Shown here piece after piece: positions 8,253 through 16,309 of a stretch of DNA of 64,000 bases (positions are counted from its first letter, which is position 1; each line of letters opens with the position of its first letter). The notes below the pieces were generated by a model. It was not told the origin of the DNA. It worked only from the letters and a program-made list of their open reading frames with translations, and ran no database searches. The stretch is from positions 1 to 64,000 of the forward strand of contig NZ_BNCJ01000017.1 of the NCBI RefSeq assembly GCF_014656415.1. The letters are read 5' to 3'. Position numbers and translations under genes: made by a program. This DNA comes from Seohaeicola zhoushanensis. GTDB taxonomy: Bacteria > Pseudomonadota > Alphaproteobacteria > Rhodobacterales > Rhodobacteraceae.

Positions 8253-9677
8253 ATGGCGGAGCGTTTCGACTGGTTCGTGGTCTTCGCCGAGATGCGCACC
8301 GGCTCCAACTTCCTGGAGACCAACCTGAACGCGCTGGCGGGTGTGACCTGCCACGGCGAGGCCTTCAATCCGCATTTCATCGGCTATCCCAACCGCGACT
8401 CTGTGCTGGGCCTTTCGCGCGCCGAGCGCGACGCCGATCCGCTGCGGCTGGTCGCGGCGGTGACGGCGGCGCCGGGGCTGGCGGGGTTTCGGTATTTCCA
8501 CGACCACGACCCGCGCGTGCTGGATGCGATCCTGAACGACCCGCGCTGCGCCAAGATCGTGCTGACCCGCAACCCGCTGGAAAGCTACGTCAGCTGGAAG
8601 ATCGCCAAGGCGACCAACCAGTGGAAGCTGACCGACGTGAAGCGCCGCAAGGAGGCGCTTGCCGAGTTCGATGGCGATGAATTCGCCGGTCATGTGGCGA
8701 CGTTGCAGGGCTTTCAGGTCACGCTGCTGAACCGGCTTCAGACCAGCGGGCAGACGGCCTTCTACCTCGCCTACGAGGACCTGCAGGACCTTGCCGTGAT
8801 GAACGGGCTGGCGGCCTGGCTGGGGGTCGAGGCGCGGCTCGACAGTCTCGACCAGAGCCTGAAGGTGCAGAACCCCGAGCCGCTGGCCGCCAAGGTGGCG
8901 AACCCCGAGGAGATGGAGCGCGCGCTGGCCGCCTTCGACGCCTTCAACCTGGCGCGCACTCCGAACTTCGAGCCGAGGCGCGGGGCGGGGGTGCCGTCCT
9001 ATGTCGCCGGGGCGAAGACGCCGCTGCTCTACCTGCCGGTGCGGGGCGGGCCGGAGGAGGAGGTGACCGGCTGGCTGGCGGCGCTGGATGGCGTGGCGGT
9101 CGAGGATCTGCCGACCGGCATGAACCAGAAGCAGCTGCGCCAGTGGAAGCGGTCGATGCCCGGCCACCGCAGCTTTACCGTGCTGCGCCACCCGGCGGCG
9201 CGGGCGCACGCGGTGTTCTGCCGGCGGATCCTGAACCGGGGGGCGGGCAGCTTTGGCAAGATCCGGGATATCCTGAAAGGCCAGTTCAAGCTGCCGCTGC
9301 CGGATGATCCGTTCAGCGCCACCTATACCGCCGAGCGCCACCGCGAGGCCTTCGAGGGCTTCCTCGCCTTTGTGAAGGCCAGCCTTGCCGGGCAGACGGC
9401 GCTGCGGGTGGATGCCAGCTGGAGCACCCAGGCGCAGAGCCTGACCAGCTTTGCCGAGTTCATGGTGCCCGACCTGGTGCTGCGCGAGGAGGAGCTGGAC
9501 CAGTTGCCCGCGCTTGCCCGCCGGCTGGGCCATGCGGCGCCGCCGGCCTGCGTGGCCGCCGCGCCCGATCAGCCGCACGCGCTGGGCGCGATCCATGACG
9601 CCGCGCTGGAGGCGCTGGTGGCGGATACCTACCAGCGCGATTACCTGATGTTCGGATTTGGGCCCTGGCGGGGCTGA
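8253..9677 (+). CDS. Stf0/NodH-like sulfotransferase with second degenerate module
   Basis: A 474-residue putative PAPS-dependent sulfotransferase. The N-terminal module has the 5'-phosphosulfate loop FAEMRTGSNFLETNL (residues about 11-25), then FRYFHDHD, and the 3'-phosphate-binding region IVLTRNPLESYVSWKIA, as in Stf0/NodH enzymes. From about residue 240 a second segment begins with PLLYLPVRGG and MPGHRSFTVLRHPAARAHAVF, which looks like the 3'-phosphate site of another sulfotransferase module without an intact phosphosulfate loop. The gene is last in the polysaccharide operon and converges on ptsN, with four bases between stop codons. With cysQ nearby, sulfation of the exported polysaccharide is the best inference; the acceptor is unknown. 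Confidence 0.82.
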   Translation: MAERFDWFVVFAEMRTGSNFLETNLNALAGVTCHGEAFNPHFIGYPNRDSVLGLSRAERDADPLRLVAAVTAAPGLAGFRYFHDHDPRVLDAILNDPRCAKIVLTRNPLESYVSWKIAKATNQWKLTDVKRRKEALAEFDGDEFAGHVATLQGFQVTLLNRLQTSGQTAFYLAYEDLQDLAVMNGLAAWLGVEARLDSLDQSLKVQNPEPLAAKVANPEEMERALAAFDAFNLARTPNFEPRRGAGVPSYVAGAKTPLLYLPVRGGPEEEVTGWLAALDGVAVEDLPTGMNQKQLRQWKRSMPGHRSFTVLRHPAARAHAVFCRRILNRGAGSFGKIRDILKGQFKLPLPDDPFSATYTAERHREAFEGFLAFVKASLAGQTALRVDASWSTQAQSLTSFAEFMVPDLVLREEELDQLPALARRLGHAAPPACVAAAPDQPHALGAIHDAALEALVADTYQRDYLMFGFGPWRG

Positions 9678-9681
9678 GGCG

Positions 9682-10146
9682 TCAGGCTGCCTGGATCGAG
9701 TGATCGGAGGTCAGCAGCGCGTAGAGCTTGGCCGGCTCGGGGTTGGCGCGCAGCTTGGAGCAGAGCGCCGCGTTGCGCAGCGTGCGCGAGACCAGCGCCA
9801 GCGCCTTGAGGTGGTCGACCCCGGCCTCTTCCGGCGCAAAGAGCGCAAAGGCCAGGTCGACCGGCTGCCGGTCCACCGCACCGAAGTCGAGCGGCTTTTC
9901 CAGCATCACGAAACATCCGACCACCCGGGCCAGGCCCGGCAGGCGGGCATGGGGCAGGGCCACACCGTGGCCCACGCCCGTCGGTCCCAGGCTTTCGCGT
10001 TCAAGCAGGGCGTCGACAATCGTGGACGGTTCGAATCCATAGGCCGAACCGGCGAGATCGCCGATTTCCTGAAACAGGCGCTTCTTGCTGGAAGCGGCCT
10101 GGAACACCTTGACAGCTTGCTGCCTCAGGATGCTCGAAAGCTCCAT
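9682..10146 (-). CDS. ptsN: Nitrogen-PTS EIIA component PtsN
   Basis: A 154-residue EIIA-Ntr protein, the terminal phosphate acceptor of the nitrogen phosphotransferase relay, which regulates metabolism rather than sugar uptake. The phosphorylated histidine is expected at His66 in GVGHGVALPHARLPG. ESLGPTGVG and FALFAPEEAGVDHLKALALV are further family signatures. It is encoded 45 bases downstream of hpf on the same strand, the arrangement found in many proteobacteria. The rpoN gene often present between lptB and hpf is absent here. Confidence 0.93.
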   Translation of the reverse strand: MELSSILRQQAVKVFQAASSKKRLFQEIGDLAGSAYGFEPSTIVDALLERESLGPTGVGHGVALPHARLPGLARVVGCFVMLEKPLDFGAVDRQPVDLAFALFAPEEAGVDHLKALALVSRTLRNAALCSKLRANPEPAKLYALLTSDHSIQAA

Positions 10147-10191
10147 GCGGGGACTGCTCCGTTTGTGCAGCGCGCTCGGGCTGCGTTCGCG

Positions 10192-10767
10192 TTATTCTTG
10201 GCTGCGCGGGTCGATCCAGCCGATGTTGCCGTCTTCCCGGCGGTAGACCACGTTCAGGCCTTTCTTGGATTCGTTCCTGAACACCAGCACCGGCGCGCCG
10301 GCCAATTCCATCTGCATCACCGCCTCGCCGACGGACAGCGAGGGTATCTTCGTCTCCATCTCGGCGACGATGATCGGCTGAAGCGTTGTCGGCTCCGTGT
10401 CCTCCGACTCGTCTTCAGCGGCGAGGATATAAGAGGATGCGCCCAGATGTTCAACCGGTTCCGACCGGTCGCGGTGGTGGTCCTTCAAGCGGCGCTTGTA
10501 GCGGCGCAACTGCTTGTCCATCTTCTCGGCGCAGGCTTCGAACGCGGGGTAGATCTCGTTTGCATGGGCCTTGGCGGTGACGTTCAGCCCGGTCGAAAGA
10601 TGCACGACCGCCTCGCACACGTATTCATGTGCCGAGCGGGAGAAGACCACGTTGGCATCGGTCGGGCGGCCGGAATACTTCCCGACGATGTCGTCCAGCT
10701 GCGTCTGGACGTGGGATTGGAGAGCTTCTCCGATGTCGATCTGCTTACCGCTGATTTTGTAACGCAT
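10192..10767 (-). CDS. hpf: Ribosome hibernation promoting factor, long form
   Basis: A 191-residue long-form HPF. The N-terminal domain (about 1-105) is the ribosome-binding RaiA/YfiA fold with ISGKQIDIGEALQSHV and the basic helix KMDKQLRRYKRRLKDHH. An acidic linker (AAEDESEDTEPTT) leads to the C-terminal dimerisation domain (about 130-191) with KIPSLSVGEAVMQMEL and LNVVYRREDGNIGWIDP. This form dimerises 70S ribosomes into 100S particles in stationary phase. It sits between the lpt operon and ptsN. The 250-base gap upstream makes a separate promoter likely. Confidence 0.94.
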   Translation of the reverse strand: MRYKISGKQIDIGEALQSHVQTQLDDIVGKYSGRPTDANVVFSRSAHEYVCEAVVHLSTGLNVTAKAHANEIYPAFEACAEKMDKQLRRYKRRLKDHHRDRSEPVEHLGASSYILAAEDESEDTEPTTLQPIIVAEMETKIPSLSVGEAVMQMELAGAPVLVFRNESKKGLNVVYRREDGNIGWIDPRSQE

Positions 10768-11017
10768 GCGTGCTCCTTCACATTGGCCGGCCGGCCTGCG
10801 CCGCGATCGCGCGGCGCGGGTGGTTCATTCTCGGCTGGCGGAAAAGGCGAAAGCGTCCGGTTCTGCGCACAGCCGCCCGAACGTCTGGGTCTGACCTGAA
10901 CATGCATCGCACCGAGCAATCGCCATATGTCAATTGACGCATCAGTCCGTCACGGAGTCAATGATAACCGCATTTCATGGTGTCCATGATCGTACCGCCG
11001 CCGATTCCGGGCGCGCC
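10768..11017. promoter_or_regulatory. Upstream region of hpf
   Basis: A 250-base gap between lptB and hpf with no coding potential that I can support. On the minus strand a TTGACA hexamer (10933 down to 10928) stands where a minus-35 box could be, but no good minus-10 box lies at the usual spacing, so the promoter is only suggested. The gap shows that hpf-ptsN can be expressed apart from the lpt genes. Confidence 0.3.
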
Positions 11018-11776
11018 TCAGCTGATGCGGAAATTCTCGCCCAGGTAGACGCGGCGGACGTTCTCGTTCTCGACGACCTCGGCCGGGGTGCCCGACATCA
11101 GCACCTGGCCGTCGTGCAGGATATAGGCGCGGTCGACGATCTCGAGCGTCTCGCGCACGTTGTGGTCGGTGATCAGCACACCGATGCCGCGTTTCTTGAG
11201 GTCGGCCACGAGGTGGCGGATCTCGCCGACCGAGATCGGGTCGACCCCGGCGAAGGGTTCGTCGAGCAGCAGGTATTTCGGTTCCGCCGCCAGGCAGCGG
11301 GCGATCTCGACCCGCCGCCGTTCGCCGCCCGACAGGGCCAGCGCGGGGGCGCGGCGCAGGTGTTCGATGGAGAAGTCGGACAGCAGCTCTTCCAGCCGCT
11401 CGCGCCGCTTGTGCGGGTCGTCATGCACCACGTCGAGCACGGCGAGGATGTTGTCCTCGACCGAGAGGCCGCGGAAGATCGACATTTCCTGCGGCAGGTA
11501 GCCGATGCCCAGCCGCGCGCGGCGATACATCGGCAGGGTGGTCACGTTCTGCCCGTCGATGGTGACGGTGCCGGCTTCGGGGAAGACCAGCCCGGCGATG
11601 GCGTAGAAGGAGGTTGTCTTGCCCGATCCGTTCGGCCCCAGCAGCGCCACCACCTCGCCCCGGTGCAGGGTCATGGTGACGTCGCGGATCACCATCCGGC
11701 GCCGGAAGGACTTGCGCAGGTGCTCGATCACCAGGCCGGACTTGCCGTCCGTCACGGTCAGCTCGGGGCGTGCCAT
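11018..11776 (-). CDS. lptB: LPS export ABC transporter ATP-binding protein
   Basis: A 252-residue cytoplasmic ATPase that powers LPS extraction from the inner membrane with LptFG. Motifs: Walker A LLGPNGSGKTTSFY, Q-loop GYLPQEMSIFRGL, signature LSGGERRRVEIARCL, Walker B YLLLDEPFAGVDP, and H-loop ITDHNVRET. The sequence GYLPQE.SIFR is characteristic of LptB among ABC ATPases. Its start overlaps the lptA stop by one base. LptF and LptG are not in this window. Confidence 0.95.
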   Translation of the reverse strand: MARPELTVTDGKSGLVIEHLRKSFRRRMVIRDVTMTLHRGEVVALLGPNGSGKTTSFYAIAGLVFPEAGTVTIDGQNVTTLPMYRRARLGIGYLPQEMSIFRGLSVEDNILAVLDVVHDDPHKRRERLEELLSDFSIEHLRRAPALALSGGERRRVEIARCLAAEPKYLLLDEPFAGVDPISVGEIRHLVADLKKRGIGVLITDHNVRETLEIVDRAYILHDGQVLMSGTPAEVVENENVRRVYLGENFRIS

Positions 11777-12267
11777 CAGTTGCCCTTCGGGTTCAGCACG
11801 GTCTTGACGCGCCCGTTCATCTGGGCCGTGCCGGTGGCAAGGTTGACAGTCGCGCGGTCCGAGGTCAGCGCGTTCGGCCCCTGCGTCAGAAGGACGTTGC
11901 CGGTCATCACGATGACGCCGGTGTCGATGCTGTAGTCGGCGCGGTCGGCCTCGGCCGCGTCGGGGCCGCTGACCAGCACCACGTCGCCGGTGGCCTCGAC
12001 CCGCTGGATGCCGCCGCCGTCCTTGTTGTAGACGACCAGAACCTGGCGGGCGGTCAGCTTCATCTCGCCCTGGCCGACCAGCACGTTGCCCTTGAACAGG
12101 GCCGATCCGTCGGTCTGGTTCACGTCCAGGCTGTCGGCGGTCACTTCCACCGGCAGGCTGGTGTCGGCCTTGACGGCCCCGAAGGCAAGGTTGGTGGTCT
12201 GTGCCTGTACCGCAGAAGCGGCAAGCATCACGCAGACAGCCAGGATCCGAACAGGCAGCACAATCAT
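11776..12267 (-). CDS. lptA: LPS transport periplasmic protein LptA
   Basis: A 163-residue periplasmic OstA-fold protein, the bridge of the Lpt machine. It starts with a signal peptide (ILAVCVMLAASAVQAQ), followed by VEVTADSLDVNQTDGSALFKGNV, the usual LptA beta-jellyroll opening, with repeated strand motifs such as VTGNVLLTQG-like MTGNVLLTQGPN. The start overlaps the lptC stop by four bases and its stop meets lptB, so translation is probably coupled through the operon. Confidence 0.9.
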   Translation of the reverse strand: MIVLPVRILAVCVMLAASAVQAQTTNLAFGAVKADTSLPVEVTADSLDVNQTDGSALFKGNVLVGQGEMKLTARQVLVVYNKDGGGIQRVEATGDVVLVSGPDAAEADRADYSIDTGVIVMTGNVLLTQGPNALTSDRATVNLATGTAQMNGRVKTVLNPKGN

Positions 12268-12863
12268 TTTTCCGTTATTTTCGGCTGATATACCAGCTTG
12301 ACGCCCTGTTTGAAAAGCAATTGCACAGGTTCACCTTCGTTTTTCGGGCCGAATTCCATCTGCCCGGCGTTCAGGGTGCCGAAGGGCCCGACGCCCGAGA
12401 CCGGTCCGGGCGCGCTGCCCGAGACCCCGTGGAGCGAGGTGTTCAGCACCTCGGTGTTCAGCGTGAAGCCGGTCGAGGTCTCGATCTTCACCTCGCCGGT
12501 GAAGGTCGCCATGTCCTCTTCGATGTCGACGCGGGCGGCGTTCGAGTCGAGCGTCACCACCTCGCCCGAGCTGCGCGTCATCTTCGCCTGCACCTCCTCG
12601 GCCTCGGCCGGGGCGCCGGTGGTGCCGGGGCGGGCGATGCGGGCCCTGACCGTCACCTCGTCGCCGTTCGGCGTGGTGCCCGAGAAGAAGGGCGCGGTGA
12701 TCTGCTGGGTGCGCAGCCGGTCGGCGACCTCGTTCTCGGCGAAGGGGATCTTGGCGTCGAAGTTGACCCCGCGCGAGATCAGGAACAGCGTGGCGAGGAT
12801 CGCCAGCGCAAGCAGCGGCAACAGCACCTTGAAGAAGGCGACCATGCGGGAATAGAGATCCAT
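12264..12863 (-). CDS. lptC: LPS export protein LptC
   Basis: A 199-residue bitopic membrane protein. One N-terminal transmembrane helix (VAFFKVLLPLLALAILATLF, about residues 8-27) anchors a periplasmic domain of the LptC type that passes LPS from LptBFG to LptA. Typical elements are the proline-poor beta-rich domain and the MATFTGEVKIETSTGF strand pair. Identification rests on topology, size and position immediately before lptA. It lies 13 bases downstream of the kpsF-type gene. Confidence 0.9.
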   Translation of the reverse strand: MDLYSRMVAFFKVLLPLLALAILATLFLISRGVNFDAKIPFAENEVADRLRTQQITAPFFSGTTPNGDEVTVRARIARPGTTGAPAEAEEVQAKMTRSSGEVVTLDSNAARVDIEEDMATFTGEVKIETSTGFTLNTEVLNTSLHGVSGSAPGPVSGVGPFGTLNAGQMEFGPKNEGEPVQLLFKQGVKLVYQPKITEK

Positions 12864-12876
12864 CCCGCCTCCTCCC

Positions 12877-13839
12877 TCAGCCCAGACCGACGCGCAGGCA
12901 GTCGTGGATGTGCAGGAGCCCCAGCGCCGGTCCCGGTCCCTCGGTCACGAAGAGCGAGGTGATCTGCGCCTTGTTCATGATCGCGGCGCCGGCCTCGGCC
13001 AGTGCATCCGGGCGGATCGACTTCGGGTTGCGCGTCATCACCTCGCCCGCCGTATGGTCGAGCAGGCCCGAGACCTGGCGGCGGATGTCGCCGTCGGTGA
13101 TGATCCCGACCAGGTTGCCCGCCGCATCGGTCACGCCGGTCATGCCGAAGCTGCCCCGGCTGATCGCCGCCAGCGCCTCGGCCATGGGCGTCGTCTCGGT
13201 GACCATCGGCACCTCGGCGATCGGGTGCATCAGGTCCTGCACGCGGGTCAGCTGCGCGCCCAGCTTGCCGCCGGGGTGGAAGTCGCGGAAGTGCTCGGCC
13301 CGGAAGTCGCGGTAGCGCATCAGCGCCACGGCCAGCGCGTCGCCCATCGCCAGCGTCAGCGTGGTCGAGATGGTCGGCACGATGCCGTAACCGCAGGCCT
13401 CGCCCAGGTTCGGGATCAGCAGGTGCGCGTCGGCGGCCTTCATGAGCGAGCTTTCGGGCCGGCTCGACAGGCCGATCAGCGGGATGCCGAAGCGGCGGGT
13501 ATAGGCGACGAGATTCGCCAGCTCCGGCGCCTCGCCCGAGTTCGAGATCGCCAGCACCACGTCGCCCTTGGCCACCATCCCGAGGTCGCCGTGGCTGGCC
13601 TCGGCCGGGTGCACGAAATGCGCCGGCGTGCCGGTGCTGGCCAGCGTCGCGGCGATCTTGCGCCCGATGTGGCCCGACTTGCCGATGCCGCTGACGATGA
13701 TGCGCCCGGTGGCCGAGAGCATCAGCCGCAGGGTCTCGGCAAAGCCCTCGTCCAGCCCCTCGGCCAGCGTGTCGAGCGCGCGCGCCTCGTCGGTTATGAC
13801 CTGGCGCGCCGTGGCGAGGAATGTCTCGGACTGGCTCAT
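12877..13839 (-). CDS. kdsD: KpsF/GutQ family D-arabinose-5-phosphate isomerase
   Basis: A 320-residue sugar isomerase producing D-arabinose 5-phosphate for Kdo synthesis. It has an N-terminal SIS domain (about 30-165) with IIVSGIGKSGHIGRKIAATL, PAEASHGDLGM and AISNSGEAPEL, followed by two CBS domains (about 205-320) with QDLMHP and VGIITDGDIRR. The order and length match KdsD/KpsF. Its ATG overlaps the rnd stop by four bases. Together with kdsB (2411-3211) and the lpt genes, it supplies Kdo for LPS and possibly for capsule. Confidence 0.92.
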   Translation of the reverse strand: MSQSETFLATARQVITDEARALDTLAEGLDEGFAETLRLMLSATGRIIVSGIGKSGHIGRKIAATLASTGTPAHFVHPAEASHGDLGMVAKGDVVLAISNSGEAPELANLVAYTRRFGIPLIGLSSRPESSLMKAADAHLLIPNLGEACGYGIVPTISTTLTLAMGDALAVALMRYRDFRAEHFRDFHPGGKLGAQLTRVQDLMHPIAEVPMVTETTPMAEALAAISRGSFGMTGVTDAAGNLVGIITDGDIRRQVSGLLDHTAGEVMTRNPKSIRPDALAEAGAAIMNKAQITSLFVTEGPGPALGLLHIHDCLRVGLG

Positions 13840-14450
13840 GAATGGGCGAAGATATCGATTTCGGGCCAGCCGGCCAGGTCGAGCTGCGCCCGCGCCGGCA
13901 GGAAGTCGAAGCAGGCCTGCGCCAGCCCGGTCCGCCCCTCGCGCGCGAGCAGCTTGTCGAGTTCCTTCTTCAGCCGGTGCAGGTACAGCACGTCCGAGGC
14001 GGCATAGTCGAGCTGCGCCTCGGTCAGGTTGGCCGCACCCCAGTCGCTCTGCTGCTGCTGTTTCGAGATGTCGATGCCGAGCAGGTCCTGCGTCAGGTTC
14101 TTGAGGCCGTGACGGTCGGTATAGGTGCGCACCATCCGGCTGGCGATCTTGGTGCAATAGACCGGCGCCGCCAGCGCCCCGAAGGCGTTGTAGAGCGCGG
14201 CGATGTCGAAGCGGCCGAAGTGGAACAGCTTCAGCACCTCGGGGTTCTCGAGCATCCGCGCGAGGTTCGGCGCCTCGGTCTGGCTGCGCTCGACCTGGAC
14301 GATATGGGTATTGCCGTCGCCGCCCGACATCTGGATCACGCAGAGCCGGTCGCGATGCGGGTTCAGCCCCATCGTCTCGCAGTCGATGGCCACGATTGGG
14401 CCCATGTCGAGCCCGTCGGGCAGGTCGTTCCGGTAGAGATGATTCGCCAC
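13836..14450 (-). CDS. rnd: Ribonuclease D (short, exonuclease domain only)
   Basis: A 204-residue 3'-5' exoribonuclease of the DEDD family. Visible catalytic motifs are VAIDCETMGL (DxE), FHFGRFDIAAL (second Asp), and LDYAASDVLYLHRLKKEL (Tyr/Asp, Exo III). The HRDC domains of E. coli RNase D are missing, as is usual in alphaproteobacteria. The GTG at 14450 gives the start (M)ANHLYRNDLP; the upstream 25 codons are Arg/Pro/His-rich and unlike the family. It is the first gene of the rnd-kdsD-lptCAB operon. Confidence 0.88.
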   Translation of the reverse strand: MANHLYRNDLPDGLDMGPIVAIDCETMGLNPHRDRLCVIQMSGGDGNTHIVQVERSQTEAPNLARMLENPEVLKLFHFGRFDIAALYNAFGALAAPVYCTKIASRMVRTYTDRHGLKNLTQDLLGIDISKQQQQSDWGAANLTEAQLDYAASDVLYLHRLKKELDKLLAREGRTGLAQACFDFLPARAQLDLAGWPEIDIFAHS

Positions 14451-14632
14451 GCGCCGGGGCTCCCATGTGTCGCCGCGAGGATGCGGCCTGTGCCGGGAAA
14501 TAGGCGCTTTGCGCCGCAAACTCAACCGCTCGTCCCCGGTGACATCGGCGGTTTACCGGCACGTAAGGAGTTTGGTCTAGGACCACCAGGCACGGTCTGC
14601 GAGGCGGGCCGGCGAAACGCGGAGAGCACGCC

Positions 14633-16105
14633 ATGAACCCGTTGTCCCCCCTGCCGATGGCGGTGAAGCTGCCAATGGCGATCCTGGCCCTGATCCTGCC
14701 GGTGGTGATCGGCATCGGCCTCTACCGCGCCGCCCCCTGGTGGGACCTGGTGCTGGCGGGCGGGGTGGCGGCGCTGGTGGCGCTGGCGGTTTCGGCGCTG
14801 GTGCTATGGGCGGCGCTGGTGCCGGTTCGGCGGATCGGCCGGGCCATGGGCGAGATCGCGGAGGGCAAGGACGCGGCCGTGGTGCCCGGCGCCACGCGCC
14901 GGGATGAAATCGGGCAGCTGGCGCGCGGGCTCGAAACGCTGTGCCAGGCGGCGGTCGTGGCCGAGGCCGCCCGTATCGAGGCCGCCTTCCAGCGCGGCGG
15001 GTTCCGCAATGCCTCGGCGGCCATGCTGATGGTCGACCGCGACTTCAACATCAACTTCATGAACGCGGCCATGGTCGCGGTCTTCAACGAGAAGATCGAG
15101 GATTTCCGCAAGCTGACCGGGGTGCAGCAGGCGCGCGACCTGATCGGCCTGAACATGGACCGTTTTCATGCCGTGCCCGCCCGCGTGCGCGAGATCGTGT
15201 CCCGCCCCGAGAACCTGCCGATGCGCGCGGTGATCAAGGTGGGCGCGACCTATTTCTCGCTGATGATCGCGGCGATTCCCGACGAGGCGGGCGGGACGGC
15301 CGGCCTGGTGCTGGAGTGGAAGAACGAATCCAAGGCGTTGCGCGATGCGACGATCATCGCGGCGCTCGACGCCAATTCGGTGCGGATCGAGATCACCAGG
15401 GCGGGCAGGCTCGGCTGGGCCAACAGCTTTGTCTGCCGCAGGCTGGGCCGACAGGTCGAGGACCTGCTCGACATCGAGGTCGATACCATCATGACGACGC
15501 CGGCGAAGGCCGGCGAAACCGCGCCGCGCCTGTCCGAGATCGCGCAGATGCGCGAGGTGGTGATGCGCGAGGTGGTCATACGGATCGACGGCCGAGAGAT
15601 TCGCATCGACGCGACGCTGACGCCGATGAACGATCCGCAGGGCAATCCGGCGGGCGTGGTCATGGTCGGCGCCGACGTGACCGAAGAGCGCAACACGCTC
15701 GAGGCGGCGAATGCCGAACGGGCGCGCAACGAACGCGAGCAGGCCCAGGTGGTCGAGAACCTGCGCCAGGGCCTGACCCGCCTTTCCGAGGGCGACCTGA
15801 CCGCCCGGATCGAGACCGCCTTCGCCACGCAATACGAACAGCTGCGCCAGGATTTCAACGGCGCGACCCGGCGGCTTGAAGCGGCGATCGGCAGCATCGC
15901 CCTCAGCGCCGGGTCGATCCGGTCGGACACCGACAGCATCAGTGCCGCCTCGCAGTCGCTCTCCAAGCGGACCGAGACCCAGGCGGCGACGCTGGAGGAA
16001 ACCGCCGCGGCGCTCGACAGTCTGACCGGCTCGGTGCGGACCACCGCCAGCGACGGCGCGAAGCCGGCGGAAGGCGACCGGCCCCGCCTGCGCGCGGCGG
16101 GCTGA
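14633..16105 (+). CDS. Truncated PAS-containing methyl-accepting chemotaxis protein
   Basis: A 490-residue protein with two transmembrane helices close together (about 15-28 and 35-60) and only a short periplasmic turn, then a HAMP region (LVPVRRIGRAMGEIAEGKDA), two PAS-like domains (about 115-235 and 240-355), a second HAMP-like stretch (LRQGLTRLSEGDLTARIE) and the first helix of an MCP signalling domain (LSKRTETQAATLEETAAALD). There the match stops: the usual hairpin with its kinase-binding tip is absent. Just before the stop, a shifted frame reads ARRAEAAGWRVM, which resembles the next MCP helix for about a dozen residues. It is probably a decayed chemoreceptor (frameshift plus 3' deletion) and is unlikely to signal to CheA. 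Confidence 0.72.
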   Translation: MNPLSPLPMAVKLPMAILALILPVVIGIGLYRAAPWWDLVLAGGVAALVALAVSALVLWAALVPVRRIGRAMGEIAEGKDAAVVPGATRRDEIGQLARGLETLCQAAVVAEAARIEAAFQRGGFRNASAAMLMVDRDFNINFMNAAMVAVFNEKIEDFRKLTGVQQARDLIGLNMDRFHAVPARVREIVSRPENLPMRAVIKVGATYFSLMIAAIPDEAGGTAGLVLEWKNESKALRDATIIAALDANSVRIEITRAGRLGWANSFVCRRLGRQVEDLLDIEVDTIMTTPAKAGETAPRLSEIAQMREVVMREVVIRIDGREIRIDATLTPMNDPQGNPAGVVMVGADVTEERNTLEAANAERARNEREQAQVVENLRQGLTRLSEGDLTARIETAFATQYEQLRQDFNGATRRLEAAIGSIALSAGSIRSDTDSISAASQSLSKRTETQAATLEETAAALDSLTGSVRTTASDGAKPAEGDRPRLRAAG

Positions 16106-16309
16106 GGCCGCGGGGTGGCGGGTCATGGGCATATGTCGCAGGGGACTTGTGCTCTGGACGGCGTTTTCCCGGCGACACGGGGAAAGGGCGCGATCCTTTC
16201 AGGCCATTGCCAACCCGAAGTGCCGGATGAAAGACTGCGGGGCAGGGGGCGCCGGCGCCGCGCCCGCGCAATCCTGTCGGGCCCCGCTCGGCGCCGTCGG
16301 AGGAGTTGA

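Noticed and set aside
6441-9596. Minus-strand open frame of 1051 codons opposite the glycosyltransferase and sulfotransferase genes
   Set aside because: Its product is rich in Arg, His, Gln and Leu without motifs, and the plus strand has recognisable enzymes throughout. It is an antisense shadow of high-GC coding sequence.
10020-10045. GGTTCGAATCC-like T-loop of a tRNA
   Set aside because: It lies inside ptsN coding sequence, and no acceptor or anticodon arms can be found around it.
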